This document shows, one piece after another, positions 44,536-55,900 of a stretch of 64,000 nt of DNA (within the stretch, counting starts at the first letter, position 1; each line of letters begins with the position of its first letter). The stretch is from Symbiodinium natans (lineage: Eukaryota > Sar > Dinophyceae > Suessiales > Symbiodiniaceae). Both the position numbers and the translations under genes were made by a program. Location of the stretch: contig CAJNDS010000042.1 in the NCBI GenBank assembly GCA_905221605.1, forward strand, positions 43,501 to 107,500, given 5' to 3'. The notes under the pieces were generated by a model. The model saw only the letters and a program-made list of their open reading frames with translations, did no database searches and had not been told where the DNA came from.

Positions 44536-47500
44536 TCAGCGTCCACGGCAAAAGACGGAATCGGACGCCGCGGCCTTGCTGGAGTTCCACGCCCGGTAAA
44601 CGATCCTGATGCGGACATCCATGGTACTGCAACGGCCAGTAGTTGCCAAGACCAGCCGCCAAGGTTCTGTGCATCTTGAACCGTACAAGTCCGCCGGACC
44701 TGTCGAGGCTGAGCTATGGTGTGTACGAAAGAGATGCGTCTTGCATGGCACACGAACGATGCCTTGCCTGGCAAGAATCTGAGCCAACACTGCCAGCCGG
44801 GGCCCAAGAGCCCCGAGGGCATTTTCGGCAGAGAATCCGGTCCACCTGCACCTCAAGAAATTTCAGCAAATCCCCCCGAGCTCCTGGTAACCCGCCTTTC
44901 TGAGCCGCGTGCTTCTGAGTACCTGGGATGCAGGTTTTCCACAATCCACGCGGCTGCGCTGCAATCACAATTTACACACCTTCCTCAGCTTCCAATAAAA
45001 CGAGGGGCTGATCACGGCCGCAGGTCTGGCAGTGTCCGCTGCCGGGACTGCTCAGCACCTGAGAGCTTCAGTGTCTTCCAAGACGCGAGAGTCAGACCCA
45101 CTCGTTGTTGCATCTTGTGGCCTTCGATGGCCTTCGCCTTCTTTAAATTGTATCCTATATTCCGGTACTTGCGGAGCAATGTGCCGAAAAGCCTTTGAAA
45201 ATCTTGATCGTGTGCGGCCGTTCATATGCCTTCCAGGCCATTAGTTGTAAGAAAGGCGGCGCAGACTGAGCGGCGTTGTTGAGGGCCGAAAGAATGTCAA
45301 ACGCTTCCAAACTTGTGTACGTGACAGAGAGAACAAATCCAGAAAAGCAGGGCCCTGATCTGAGCATAGTGAGCTACGATGTGTCTACGAGGCTCGAAGC
45401 ACACTGCGGTGGAAGTGCAATGGCTGCGAGTTCAGCCCAGGCACCGAGCAGCTGCGGCAGGTCAAGTCGCCGTGCGCCGTGCCTCAGGACTCACAGCCAC
45501 ACATCAGCACCCAGCTGCTTCTGAACCGGTCTAGCTGTGCAAAGCCTGCCCCGCCTGACACTTCTAGCAGCTGTAGCCGTGCACGATCTTCCCCAGCTGT
45601 GGTTCCAAAATCCTGTTGCGGCGCAGAATCTGAGCAGCAGAACTGCTAAGAGAGGAAGCACATGGTACAGTAGCAAGACCCAAAGCCCAAAGTCCTTCTT
45701 GTACGTCCACGTGAAGCTGCGAGAGCCACGAGAAACAGGAAATCTGACATCTTGCCAGGGAGCCACTTGAGAGCGGAGGGATCCATTGAAAACCTCGCAT
45801 GTCTTGAGCCCTTGCAACTCGTGGAATGCCAAAAAAAATGCGAATGCGGAAGTATGATATAATACAACACTATAGTCACATAATACACTCAGTTGCCAAG
45901 GTTAAGGCCCCGGCTGGTTCACCGTCAATCTCAAAGACAAGGCCGTCGTAGCCCCTGAGTCAAAACTTGCGATGAAGGCGCTCTGCAGTGACTTGCGACG
46001 CACTCTATCTGAATTCATCTGTCAGTTGCAAGTTCTCTGAACGGCTCTAACACAATAAAGACGAGCTTCATTTCTGCGTCCACTGCATAGCGGAAGCGAA
46101 TATAGCCGTCGCGAACAAAACGTACAGAATACCTGAACTCATTCACATCCATTTCTCCCTCAAGCTGTCCATAGGAGCCTACATGAAAGGCGACAAAAAT
46201 TGGCAATGATTCACATCTGAGGGGCGTTAAATAAGAGAAAATCCAGTGAAAGCCGCGGTTGTCTCCAGAGTGCAGGAAGCTGCCAGCTGGGTCGGCAGCC
46301 CAGAGTGAGCAACCTTCGAGCGCTTTTTCGTGTCTGCGGGTGTCTGTGGCTTCCCTCGCTCAGCCCTGGGCCTTTCTGTGAGGCCTCCCAGCTGTCCGCG
46401 TTGGTCAAAACCTCGCCTCGACACAGAAAGCCCCCTCACATTGCTCTGCCCCCCCCCCCCCCCCCCCGCCCCCAAAACCCCAAACATCCCACGAACAGCA
46501 CCCCCGGCGCGCCGCTGCGGTTCGTTGTGGGTGCGGCCTCCCGCCTGCAAACGCTCTCTCGTACCATCTGCAAAGCTTATCACAATGCAGGAAGCCCAAC
46601 CTGTCAAGGCTGCAGCGGGTGCTCGGGATTCTGAAATACAACCTCATCAAGAAACAGGAACTCAGGCAACTCAGGCTGCTGGCTTCAGGCGACATGATAC
46701 CCCAGCGCTCTTCACGCGGCGCACAATATAGCTTACTCTGCCAAGCAGCGACTCGCCCTCAGCGGCAGCGTCGGATGCCAAGGTCACCATCCGCTCACCT
46801 GCAAGTGCGGCCAAGGACAAAAATCTGTGATGACCTGTCTAAACACATCACTGCTCTACTAGGCAAAAAAAAAGTCGGAAGTGATGCTTGAGGAAGAAGC
46901 CATCCTCGCGGGTCACCATGTAGATCGGGATCCCCGCAGCCGAGCCTCACATGCCCAAGAAGCAAACGGCCGCCGATTCTTTGCACAGCGCCACTTCCCT
47001 GTTGAGCCCCGTCACTGTTTGGTGCCGCTGCAGGGATGAAATGCGGCCTCACATGCTTCTTGGGTCCAATCTCAGCCATGCAAAGGTAAAAGCGTGGCCT
47101 GTGGAAGAGGTTGTTGTACACAATCACGGCCTGAGCGCTGTGTGACATTGTGTGCGGAAGCATCTCGTGGGCTGTCACACCCAACCTTGGCACCCGCAGC
47201 TTCAAGGTGCTGCGTCTTCGTGGAGAAAGGACAGGTCCCTCGAGGTTGGTAGAGTCGCAAGAGCGCGCAAGGACTCTACAACTGACACCAGGCATGAACT
47301 TCATGAACACTTGGCCTCGTAGTACCAGAACTGCTGCACCGTCGATTGCGCTGTCACCGCCTCTACGAACGACAATGCATGGGTGGGCAACCTTCAACCT
47401 TCATCTGCAGTGTGCTTGCTCTTGAGAGGACATGTTGAGGTTGTTGCACAAGTTGCACACTTGTACCCAAGTCAAGTTCTTCGATTGTTTTCTCCGTGCA

Positions 47501-49068
47501 TAGGTTCAATGCACTTCAGTCCCTCTTGGTCCAACCCCAGACGATGTGACACGATGTGCCCAAAATTGTGCGTTCCCATGGCTGAGGTTGTTCTCAAGTC
47601 CGACACCGGGAATGGTGAGCCCGCAGCTGATCGGATCGCAGGCCAACCCATCGATGGTGTGGAAGGGCACCTTCGCGCCGGCGCGCGCACACACAACACA
47701 CAACACACAACACACAACACACAACACACAACACACAACACACAACACACAACACACAACACACAACACACAACACACAACACACAACACACAACACACA
47801 ACACACAACACACAACACACAACACACAACACACCACACAACACACAACACACAACACACAACACACAACACACAACACACAACACACAACACACAACAC
47901 ACAACACACAACACACAACACACAACACACAACACACAACACACAACACACGCACAACACACACAAGTATGAAGCTTCCTCTAGGACCCTAAGAAACAGG
48001 GGGAAGTCAGCGGCATAATCTTTCAAGCAGAGCTTGGCAGCGCCCAGCTTCATCACAAAGTCACTTGAATATATTGGCCCTTCACTCCCCGACTGTTTCG
48101 GCAATTCTTGTTCTCTGTCACATCACGCCGCGGACCTGCAGGGCAACGTCCGGCAAGTTGCGGTTCCAGGTGCCAGCCCTTGAAAGCCGCGTCATGGCAA
48201 CAGAGAGCCAACAGAGAGCCATCACGGTACACAGCGGCATTCAGGAAAACTTCACTGATTCAGCTTTTTTCCGGGGGCCGAACCGGGTCTCTGCCGAAAG
48301 GCCTTCAGCTTGGCCAGCATGCTCCAGGTGGAGAACCTGGAGAATGCGTCATCCCATGTCGGTAGCTGTCAGCGTGAAGCGTGAAAGGGCTGAGTGCCCC
48401 ACGCAGGCCAGCCGAGCTCCTCCACCCACCGTCCAACCTGATTTCAGCAGAACAGCAGCCGAAATCAATCTGCTGCTTCAGGAGTCAAGGCTTTTCGCCT
48501 CGTGAAGACATGTGGGAGACTGGGTTCACTGCGAGAATCTGCTTCACGGTAGAGGCATGATGTCGATAGCCCCTCCGGCCAGGTCCTCCATGAGGAGAGG
48601 GCACCAAAACAAGCCGGCACAAAAAGCACAAGGCCAGCAAGGCCTGGCCCAGTCACCCAAAGAACCATCCAAATGGCCTTGCTCACTTCAAGGGCTTTGA
48701 TGGGGGTTCAAGGGTTTTGATGGGTTTACGCACGAATATGCGATGGAGGGGCAGGGGGGGGGGTGTAGACGGGGCTGCCCCACATCTCTGATGGTCCAAA
48801 AGAAGTTCGATGACCCCCAAAACGCAAGATTGTCAGCAACAATGAAAGCCAGCTGCTAAAGAGCGTGATATGTGAAGTGCGTGCTATCCTTAGCACATGC
48901 CGGATCTCGCAAAACGCGTGAGGTCCACTCTGAGTTCCCATCGGCCGCCGCCCAGAGAGAAGCGCCCCGGAGCGCATCGTGTGCAGACGGCATCCAGCTG
49001 GCCCTTGACTCCACGCTTCTTTCCTGGGCATTCCCAAGACTACCAGCTGTCTGACAACCAATGAACAT
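44536..49068 (-). CDS. Mosaic secreted/surface protein: PA-like, beta-sandwich and GCC2/GCC3-like exons
   Basis: Minus-strand exons in order: about 48860-49060, WMPSAHDALRGASLW and GNSEWTSRV, discoidin-like in look; about 48060-48250, VYRDGSLLALCCHDAAFKGW; about 47975-48060, MKLGAAKLCLKDYAADF; about 47550-47670, VPFHTIDGLACDPISCGLTI; about 47040-47390, GAAVLVLRGQVFMKFMPGV and AQAVIVYNNLFHRP; about 46870-46940, AAGIPIYMVTREDGFFLK. The last three resemble a protease-associated (PA) fold. About 46010-46200 gives YSVRFVRDGYIRFRYAVDAE, about 45890-45965 gives GYDGLVFEIDGEPAG, and about 45660-45830 gives VAPWQDVRFPVSRGSRSFTW and WTYKKD. This matches the beta-sandwich found beside GCC2/GCC3 modules in many protist surface proteins. 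The exon near 44770-44850 adds CRKCPRGSWAPAGSVGSDSC, GCC2/GCC3-like, with a GC donor. Exons at 45170-45340 (TSLEAFDILSALNNAAQSA) may follow. Whether all exons belong to one gene is not proven. Confidence 0.55.
47688..47951. repeat. (ACACAAC)n heptamer satellite
   Basis: About 37 tandem copies of a 7-base unit with one irregular unit near 47835. Because 7 is not a multiple of 3 the unit opens all frames, which explains the long Cys/Val- or Thr/His/Asn-rich frames on both strands. It lies in an intron of the mosaic surface-protein gene. Confidence 0.95.
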
Positions 49069-49296
49069 GATACTGTAAGTCCTAAACCCTAATGATACTG
49101 TAGATACTCTGAATTGTGCCTTTCCCGCCGCCCCTCCTCTGTATCCGGTGGCTTAAGTTCTTCTCAAGCTGTGCAAAATGCAAGCGCTGCCCAAGTGGCC
49201 ACGCTGAAAACTGAAACAACGGGCATGCTGCAAGTGAGCCGGTTCAAAGAGAGGCCCACGTTGCAACTTGTCCGGATAAGGTCTGTGGCATCGGTC

Positions 49297-50430
49297 CTAC
49301 ATGAACATCGGCGTCATCGTCCCACACTCACTTTGGTCCACATCATTCAAGACGGACAAGTCAAAGCCCTTCTTGGTGGCAATCTCCCTAACCTTCTCCA
49401 CCAAGGCAGCATCACGCTTCTGCTCGCGAGTAAAGATCCACAAGCCAGAGCCATTGGTGCCAGTGCCCGTAGTGCAGCCCGCATCAGTGGCAATCTTGGG
49501 GGGACCACCCGAGATCAAAGCGTAGCCGGCGGCCTCATCATAAGCGATGACCCAATATGGGCCTGCCAGGAAAGAGGGCAAGAAGCAAGGAGCAACTGCC
49601 AACTGCCCGCGGCTCTTGTCCACCACTTTGGCGCAGAGCATGCTGCCGGAGTCATGAGCCGTGTGAGGGGGCGCCACGTCTTCCGCATGGTTGTGCACAT
49701 TGACATCGTATCCCCAAAATGTCTTCTTGGCCGGGAGCGTGTAGTCAGCATAAACGCAGCGGTTCTGGGACTTGGGAAGGTACTTCACTGGCATCTGTTG
49801 TTGAATGTACCATCGTTTGGAGATGAAGCTTTCCAGGTCAAAGCTCTGCACTGAGTCAAAGCCCTCAGGTGGGCACGAGGCCTTCGACTGCAAAAACTCT
49901 GCTGCGCTAGTGCTCTTCGTAGTCTGCAGGCAGTCCGTGGGATTGTCGCCGGCTCCAAAGGACGGGCTCACCTTTGTTTCGGTGACAGCGAAGTCCTTCC
50001 CCACAGGCTTGCATCCTTCAGCAGAGCCGCAATACAACATGCGCATATTGCAGTAGTTGGTGGAGAAGTCTTTCACTGAGAACACTTGGCTCTCGCTGCA
50101 GCCTTGAATGTTGCAGGTGCCGTCCGTGCCGTCTTCAAAGGTGAATTTTATCTTGTCCGTGTACTTCTTGTTCCCCGTGACACGCTGCAAATCCAACTCG
50201 CCTGAGCTATGCCCATCAATAGTGTACGTGCCATTGTTGTGGGGGTCATGCCATTTTCCAGTGCTGATGCCCGCCACTCGAGCTTCCATCTCAGACATGA
50301 CATCCTTGCATGACGCCTTGGCGGTCACATCAACCTGACAACTGGCATGTACTAACGATTTCGACCCCGGGCAAGAGTTGGCAGCCGCGAAGGGAGCAAT
50401 GGCAAAGGCTGCAAGCAACCTGCGGGACAT
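49297..50430 (-). CDS. Secreted lipocalin/violaxanthin de-epoxidase-like protein
   Basis: The frame is open further upstream, but the ATG at 50430 gives a good signal peptide (MSRRLLAAFAIAPFAAANS) and a 377-residue product, so I chose it. Residues about 20-165 form a cysteine-rich N-terminal domain (CKDVMSEMEARV, TCNIQGCSESQVFSV, NYCNMRMLYCGSAEGC). Residues about 185-345 look like a lipocalin barrel of the type shared with violaxanthin de-epoxidase: FISKRWYIQQQMPVKYLP, NRCVYADYTL, GPYWVIAYDEAAGYALISGG and LWIFTREQ. A helical tail (VEKVREIATKKGFDLSVLND) closes it. Lipocalins bind small hydrophobic molecules, and the plastid enzyme acts on xanthophylls. Substrate and compartment are not known here; no plastid transit peptide beyond the signal is obvious. 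The gene has no introns, unlike its neighbours. Confidence 0.8.
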   Translation of the reverse strand: MSRRLLAAFAIAPFAAANSCPGSKSLVHASCQVDVTAKASCKDVMSEMEARVAGISTGKWHDPHNNGTYTIDGHSSGELDLQRVTGNKKYTDKIKFTFEDGTDGTCNIQGCSESQVFSVKDFSTNYCNMRMLYCGSAEGCKPVGKDFAVTETKVSPSFGAGDNPTDCLQTTKSTSAAEFLQSKASCPPEGFDSVQSFDLESFISKRWYIQQQMPVKYLPKSQNRCVYADYTLPAKKTFWGYDVNVHNHAEDVAPPHTAHDSGSMLCAKVVDKSRGQLAVAPCFLPSFLAGPYWVIAYDEAAGYALISGGPPKIATDAGCTTGTGTNGSGLWIFTREQKRDAALVEKVREIATKKGFDLSVLNDVDQSECGTMTPMFM

Positions 50431-50839
50431 GGCCAAACGAAACGGCTGGACAGGGTTCACACTGGATGTTCTGAGAACCTGCTTCACGCAGCCGCAGCAA
50501 TCACATGTGGCGCACACTCGAGTCCTTCCGAGTCTCAACAACAACAAATGTCCATCACATTGAATGCAAAGCTTGTCCAGGCAAGCGTCCATGATTGTAG
50601 ACGGTTGTAACCTTGGAATAGCGGGGTCAGTTGAGGTCATTTGTGAACAAACAGGACCTGACAGCTTGGAGCCGCCAAGACACCTTCAGGTAATGATCTG
50701 GCTCGCATGGTTGGTCGCACGGGAGGTCCAGACGCGGTGGGGGAAGGTGTGGCCGGATGCTAGTGTTGCAGGTGCCTGGGAGGAGTAGCCAAGGTAATCA
50801 GGAGGATGCAATTGAGGATTCTCTCGTGTCTCAAAACCC

Positions 50840-51263
50840 TTGTTGGCCCACTTTCGGAACAAACCTCCACCTGATCAGGGTCAAAGATTTCACAGCCTCA
50901 TGTTCCGAAGGGGGAGCGCCTGGATCCACATAGGCAAAGGCCTCGCGGACAAGACCGGCGCCTGGTTTCAAGTGGCACTCGCTGATGTCGTATCGATACT
51001 CCTCCGCATGCATTCGATGCAAATACGACATGTACATAATGTACATGCATGATGTACATAGCTCATGGCATCATCGAAGTCGTAAGTCAGCTCAACCACC
51101 ATCAACCACCAATGCCTTCTCTTGACAGGCTCGGCCAGCAGATTCGGCCAATCCTGATGCTGTGTGCTTGGGACAAGAGGGAACAGCAATTTGACGCCAG
51201 CACAGCAAGGCCTGCACAGGTCAAGACGAGGAGGGACCCATGGAGGCGGACATGGCGGGACAT
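50840..51263 (-). CDS. Small secreted hypothetical protein
   Basis: The ATG at 51263 opens a signal-peptide-like leader (VRLHGSLLVLTCAGLAVLAS). In another frame just downstream the sequence reads VKRRHWWLMVVELTYDFDDA (about 51065-51130), and then, near 50840-51010, GLVREAFAYVDPGAPPSEHE and SLTLIRWRF. The reading frame must shift within about 60 bases between the first two segments, so either an intron boundary lies there that I cannot place or one segment is not coding. No family recognised. Confidence 0.4.
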
Positions 51264-51329
51264 GTTCGGCCATTCGGCTTGCTGGGATTTCTCACAATGC
51301 TTGCTTGCCAGGCGCATGCTAGGCAAACC

Positions 51330-52940
51330 TAATATCCTTTACACCATTAAAAACGAAAGCAACGTCTCTTGGGCTAGAGGTCGAGGATTCAGGGCGCTGT
51401 TCAAGCTCTCATGCGTCACAAGCTGTGGTGTCCCGTAGCTGTGCTTCGTTACCTGCTGGACTGTTTTAAGTCACACATAACTTTTGCTCAGCTTTCCGTC
51501 ATTGATACGAATGAAACAGCTGCTGCTAGTTGAGAGATTCAGAGGAAAGTGCTTTGTACAAGAGGAAATCAGAATGTCTCTGCACCTTTTGAGAACAATA
51601 GAAGTCTCTTCTTGATGGAAAAGCCCACTCTTCTTCTCAACATGATATCGTTGAGAGATCTTCCGTTGGTTCATGATGGGACGAAGCACCTTTTGAAGCC
51701 TGATCAGAATGAAGACAAATGAGGTTCGCCAGGTTGTTTCAGGTCAAGATAATATCTTGCTACAGCTTCCACAGCTCTAATTGCGCGTCTTCTGCAGCGG
51801 CTAAATTAGCGCGCTGCAGAAGACGAGGAGAGCTGTGGAAGCTGTAACTAAATGAAGCTCATACCAAACTGTAGGCCGTAGGCATATCTTGCACGGGTTG
51901 ACTCAACACACCGACAGTTAGCAACTGCCACATTGGTGGATGGCGTCAAGCTCAGTGCATCCTGAACTGGAAAGTCAGGTCACATCTGGAAGCTGGTATA
52001 TCTCGGTCAAAAGTGTGTGGCAGTTGATGGCGAGTTCCCAAAGTCAGTGATGTGGCAAAAGTGCCAGGAATCTCTATTCTTGGAATCTGAACACCGGCCA
52101 TGCTCTTATGCTGACATAAACTTCTATACAATACTATGTACCACTGTTCAGGTAATGTTTGCCTCGGGGCTCTTTATTCCTCATGGCAGTTCGCTCATTC
52201 TTGTCCGACGGTGCAAAATTGGAAATAGTCATGACAAAAAGGAAAGTGAGCTTTCTCCTCAGGCAACCAGGCAAAAGAACAGATGAAGACACATGAAACA
52301 AAAATGATGCCTTCTGCAGTGACGAACCAGAAAAGCACCACGCACAGTTGTTGTTCACGGCTGGCACGAGGCTGCTTGCGCCAGACCGCATGGAAAATCG
52401 CAAGGAGGCGTCGCAGGTCTGTTAAATAAGCAAAACGACCGGGAAGGACAACTCATTTCTTCCCGTGGCCGGAACTAATGATGGCGCAACGACTGAAGCG
52501 CTCGTGACCAATTGCCGGTCAAGCTGCAGGAATCAGTCAGCCAAAAAATAAAGGTTGGAAGGGCTGCCGTGGTGAAGCCAAAACTTTGCTAGCTCCCCAC
52601 TTGCCCGAGGTATGTCCCCTTTTGGGGCAGCTTCCGGTTCGGCATTGTTTCGACGGTCTTCCCCCCTCGCTTATGGCGCTGTGTCGATGCCACCGCCATG
52701 ATATCTTTCTCGGCGCCCCTTCGGCACCTCGACGACCTGGTCCTTAACTGACCACTTGCACACTCCATCAATCTAACCCATGCTGTCCTGAGTCCTCAGA
52801 AGGGACACAGATGCCAACGCCCAAGGACAATCTGCAGCCTCGTGTCCTTTGACAGCACCATGTCCAGAACCTTGGATGAAGGTCGGGTCTATAAGGCTTG
52901 GGGTACTTCCATGTACATCCCGGATTCCAGCACATGGCAC
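51330..52940. other. Intergenic region, no supported gene
   Basis: An AT-richer stretch (51470-52300) with overlapping frames of 60-90 codons on both strands and no recognised motif. It separates the anoctamin gene's 3' end from the 51.3 kb gene. Confidence 0.5.
51762..51845. repeat. Long imperfect hairpin (inverted repeat)
   Basis: Outer arms ACAGCTTCCACAGCTCT (51762-51778) and AGAGCTGTGGAAGCTGT (51829-51845) are perfectly complementary. Inner arms CGTCTTCTGCAG (51786-51797) and CTGCAGAAGACG (51814-51825) are also perfect, and the centre GCTAA-A-TTAGC closes the loop. Only small internal loops interrupt a stem of about 35 pairs. Confidence 0.9.
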
Positions 52941-52956
52941 TAGCCGGACCTCTTTC

Positions 52957-55900
52957 TTAAAATACCGGAGGATGCTCTAATGGGCAACTGAAGTCGGAAG
53001 TCCCAGGTGCATCGTCGTTGTACTCCTCGATCCGCAGGTGCGCCACGGACTTTGCTGAAAGGAAGCTCTCGACCGCGAACTTGAAGAGCATCAGCGCCTC
53101 AGGGAAACGGAAAGCAGCCAAAACAGCCTCTGTCTGAGCTGCACACGCGCCCGAGCCCAGAAATGAGCTCAGGCGAGTAGGTTTTAACCACTGGGCACCC
53201 TAAACCCTAAACCCTCAACCCTCAACCCTAAACTCTGTGCCAAGGCGAGATGCAAGCGGACACGGCAACGCATTACACGCCATCACAAGCGAAGAATCTC
53301 AGGTTCCCGCGCGCTCAGCAAGGACAAAGATGAGGAGCATGCGGAAGTTGCTGCTTCCTCCAACGTTGTAGATGAACACGACCTTGGTGAAGCATTTGCA
53401 GGTTCTGACAGTTGGGAAAGCGGTCCTTTTGCTACACTGGAATTGCGGCTCTGCGTCTTAAGGTACCGCACTGCCGCCAAAGCGAAAACCGAAAATGCGA
53501 ACTGGGAATATGCGGGAAGCTGGAAAGCGCGCATTCGGGAAACCAAAAGCACAGGTTCGTGAAACTGCCGAATGCGTTGTCGGTCACACACAAATTCTGG
53601 AAACTGGAAAAGAAACCCTGCATTCATGCAACTGGAAGAAGTGAACCGGAGTGCAGGTCTATGATCCCTGCACCTCGGCCCGGGTTATCCCCCCACCACT
53701 TCCCGGAAAAGTTGCTTGAACGCCGCATCTCCGGAATGGGAAACTTTGAATCGTGAAATTTCTTGAATCGCATAGTTTCCAAAGGGGGGGGGGGGGGGGG
53801 GGGGGGCAGGAATGGGAGAACACGAGAAGGGGAGGACACCCCACCCCTGTACCCTCCACACCAAGGCACGATGTAGCAGGTGACTGTGACCCCTATGTAG
53901 GCCACGACGTTGAGGATGGAGCTCCAAGCCCCGATGCCCTCCTCAGCAAGGTAATGGCTCGGGTAGCTGATGCGCAGAGCAGCAACATCAAGTACTCTAT
54001 AGCTGACTCAGAAAGCAAGAGCATCGTCGCCTGGACGCGGGGAATCACCCGTTGGTGGATGTAGCAATGCTTGTAGCCGATCAGCCTTTCACAGACTTGG
54101 GGGTTCTTGGTGTGGACTTTGGGGCAATCATGCCCGGCCTCTTTAAGGGAAAGGCGGCCAGGAAGCAGAGAATGCAAATGTAGGGTGATGTCACCCCGAA
54201 CCTCGGCATGCTGCAATCAACTCTCAGCTGGGGCAGTTGCCCAGTGTCCCCTTGCCGCGCGTACATTGCGATGAAGCCAAAGTTGAACACAACCTGGGGC
54301 TCGCGACGAGATGCAAAAAAAACAAGATCGCTACCAGCTCCGCAGTATCACACGGCCGCCTTGCCCCTACTTTGCCCATCCTAGCCAAAGCCGGAGAGAT
54401 GCTGAACAAGCAAAGCCCAGGCACATCTTGGTAGTCTCGGACTTCGTCCGTGACTGTGTACGGTGCTCCGAATGCCTCCAGGGGCTGCAGGTAGCTGCTG
54501 TTAGCTGCAGGTAGCTGTGGGCATTTTTTGGAGCAACCTGCGTGTCGGTAGGGCCCTATATAAAGTTCTAGGGCCCCTGCCTGGACCTCCAAGTAGCTCA
54601 AGCCATCGCCTGAAGCGACCGTCTGGAAAAAATGACGTACCGGAAGCTTTGACAGGCAAGCAAACCCGACCGGTAAGCATCGCCCGTCTTCCAGCTTGTC
54701 TGCCCGTGCCATGAAGCATGACATGTCGTCCAGCATTCTCTACGGAAGTCATGGTCCCAAAGCTCAACCGTCATTCCGAGTCGAGCAGCTTTCGCCGCCC
54801 TTCTTCCTGGAGATCTCACGTTTGATTCTGAAGTACATCACGGCAATCGAGATTCCGACTTCCACTACCATCGATATCACCTTGTGGGCCAAGGCAGTGG
54901 CAACGCCATTCAGTGCTGCGACATCCGAGCGGCTTGGCACTTGTACGACTATAGACTATAGCCTTTCCTAACCCAAGCCCAAGCAGGGGCAAACCTGATC
55001 AAGGTTGGCCATGGCCTGGGTTACGATGAAGACCGCCAGGTCGGCTCGCACCATCCTGAGGCAGCCTGGCAGGGCAACGCGGCAAAACGAGACGGCACCC
55101 AGCCTGCTTCTTCTAACTCTTGCGCGCTTCTGACTAAGGATCCTGCAGACCTCCTACGGCTGGCTTGCCTTGCAGAGGATGCTCCGTCAATCCCTTCACT
55201 TCTGGGCAGCCCTCAACGGTGGGCATAATGAGGAGGGTGTAGAAGAAAGGATAGTAGAAGATCACGAAGTTGACGACAAAGAGCTTCAATGTCATGGCCG
55301 ATTTCACGTCCAACTCTGTGCCTTGGCACCGGGAACCCCTTAAAGAGACCCCCAAAGCCATCTCAAGCTCCAAAAGAGACCCTACGGCCCACCTTACAGT
55401 GTTCCGGCTTCGTGGGCTTATCAAGGTCTGGGACTGCCACATGGCTCAGGGCTCCAATACTGCTTTTGGGACTATATTTCGGTAATTCAGGTCTGCAAGC
55501 AAAGATTGAGGTCTTCCCTGCGCTGAAGGTTTCTGGCCGACCCTGCATCTCCCTTCTGCGCACGGCAACCTTCCTTGCCCGACTTGAACTTCAACTGGCC
55601 CCGAATCATCCATGGTCGCCTACACCAGCATGAACCAAGGCGCGCCAGTTCTCACGCTCAGTCAACATTGGCGAGATGGCCATCCAGGCGAAATTGACAA
55701 CTTTGATGTTGAGCGTGATCAAATACCTGGGTGCTTGAGGAACACCGCCTTCCCTACCCCATCCCCCGCACGCTAAAGAAATGCCAAGAGAGAATCACCT
55801 TGTGCCGCGCGATGATGCCTGCACATTGAGCCCAAGGGCTTGGCAGCCAGGACGTAGTAGGAGTTTGGCATGCCCAGGGTAGTGCCGTCTGGACTGGCAA

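Noticed and set aside
46405-46731. Overlapping 96-133-codon frames on both strands around a poly-C run
   Set aside because: The frames depend on the homopolymer near 46450-46468 and show no motif.
47383-48104. Very long Cys/Val-rich and Thr/His/Asn-rich frames on both strands
   Set aside because: They are the heptamer repeat read in all frames; 7 is not divisible by 3 and the unit has no stop.
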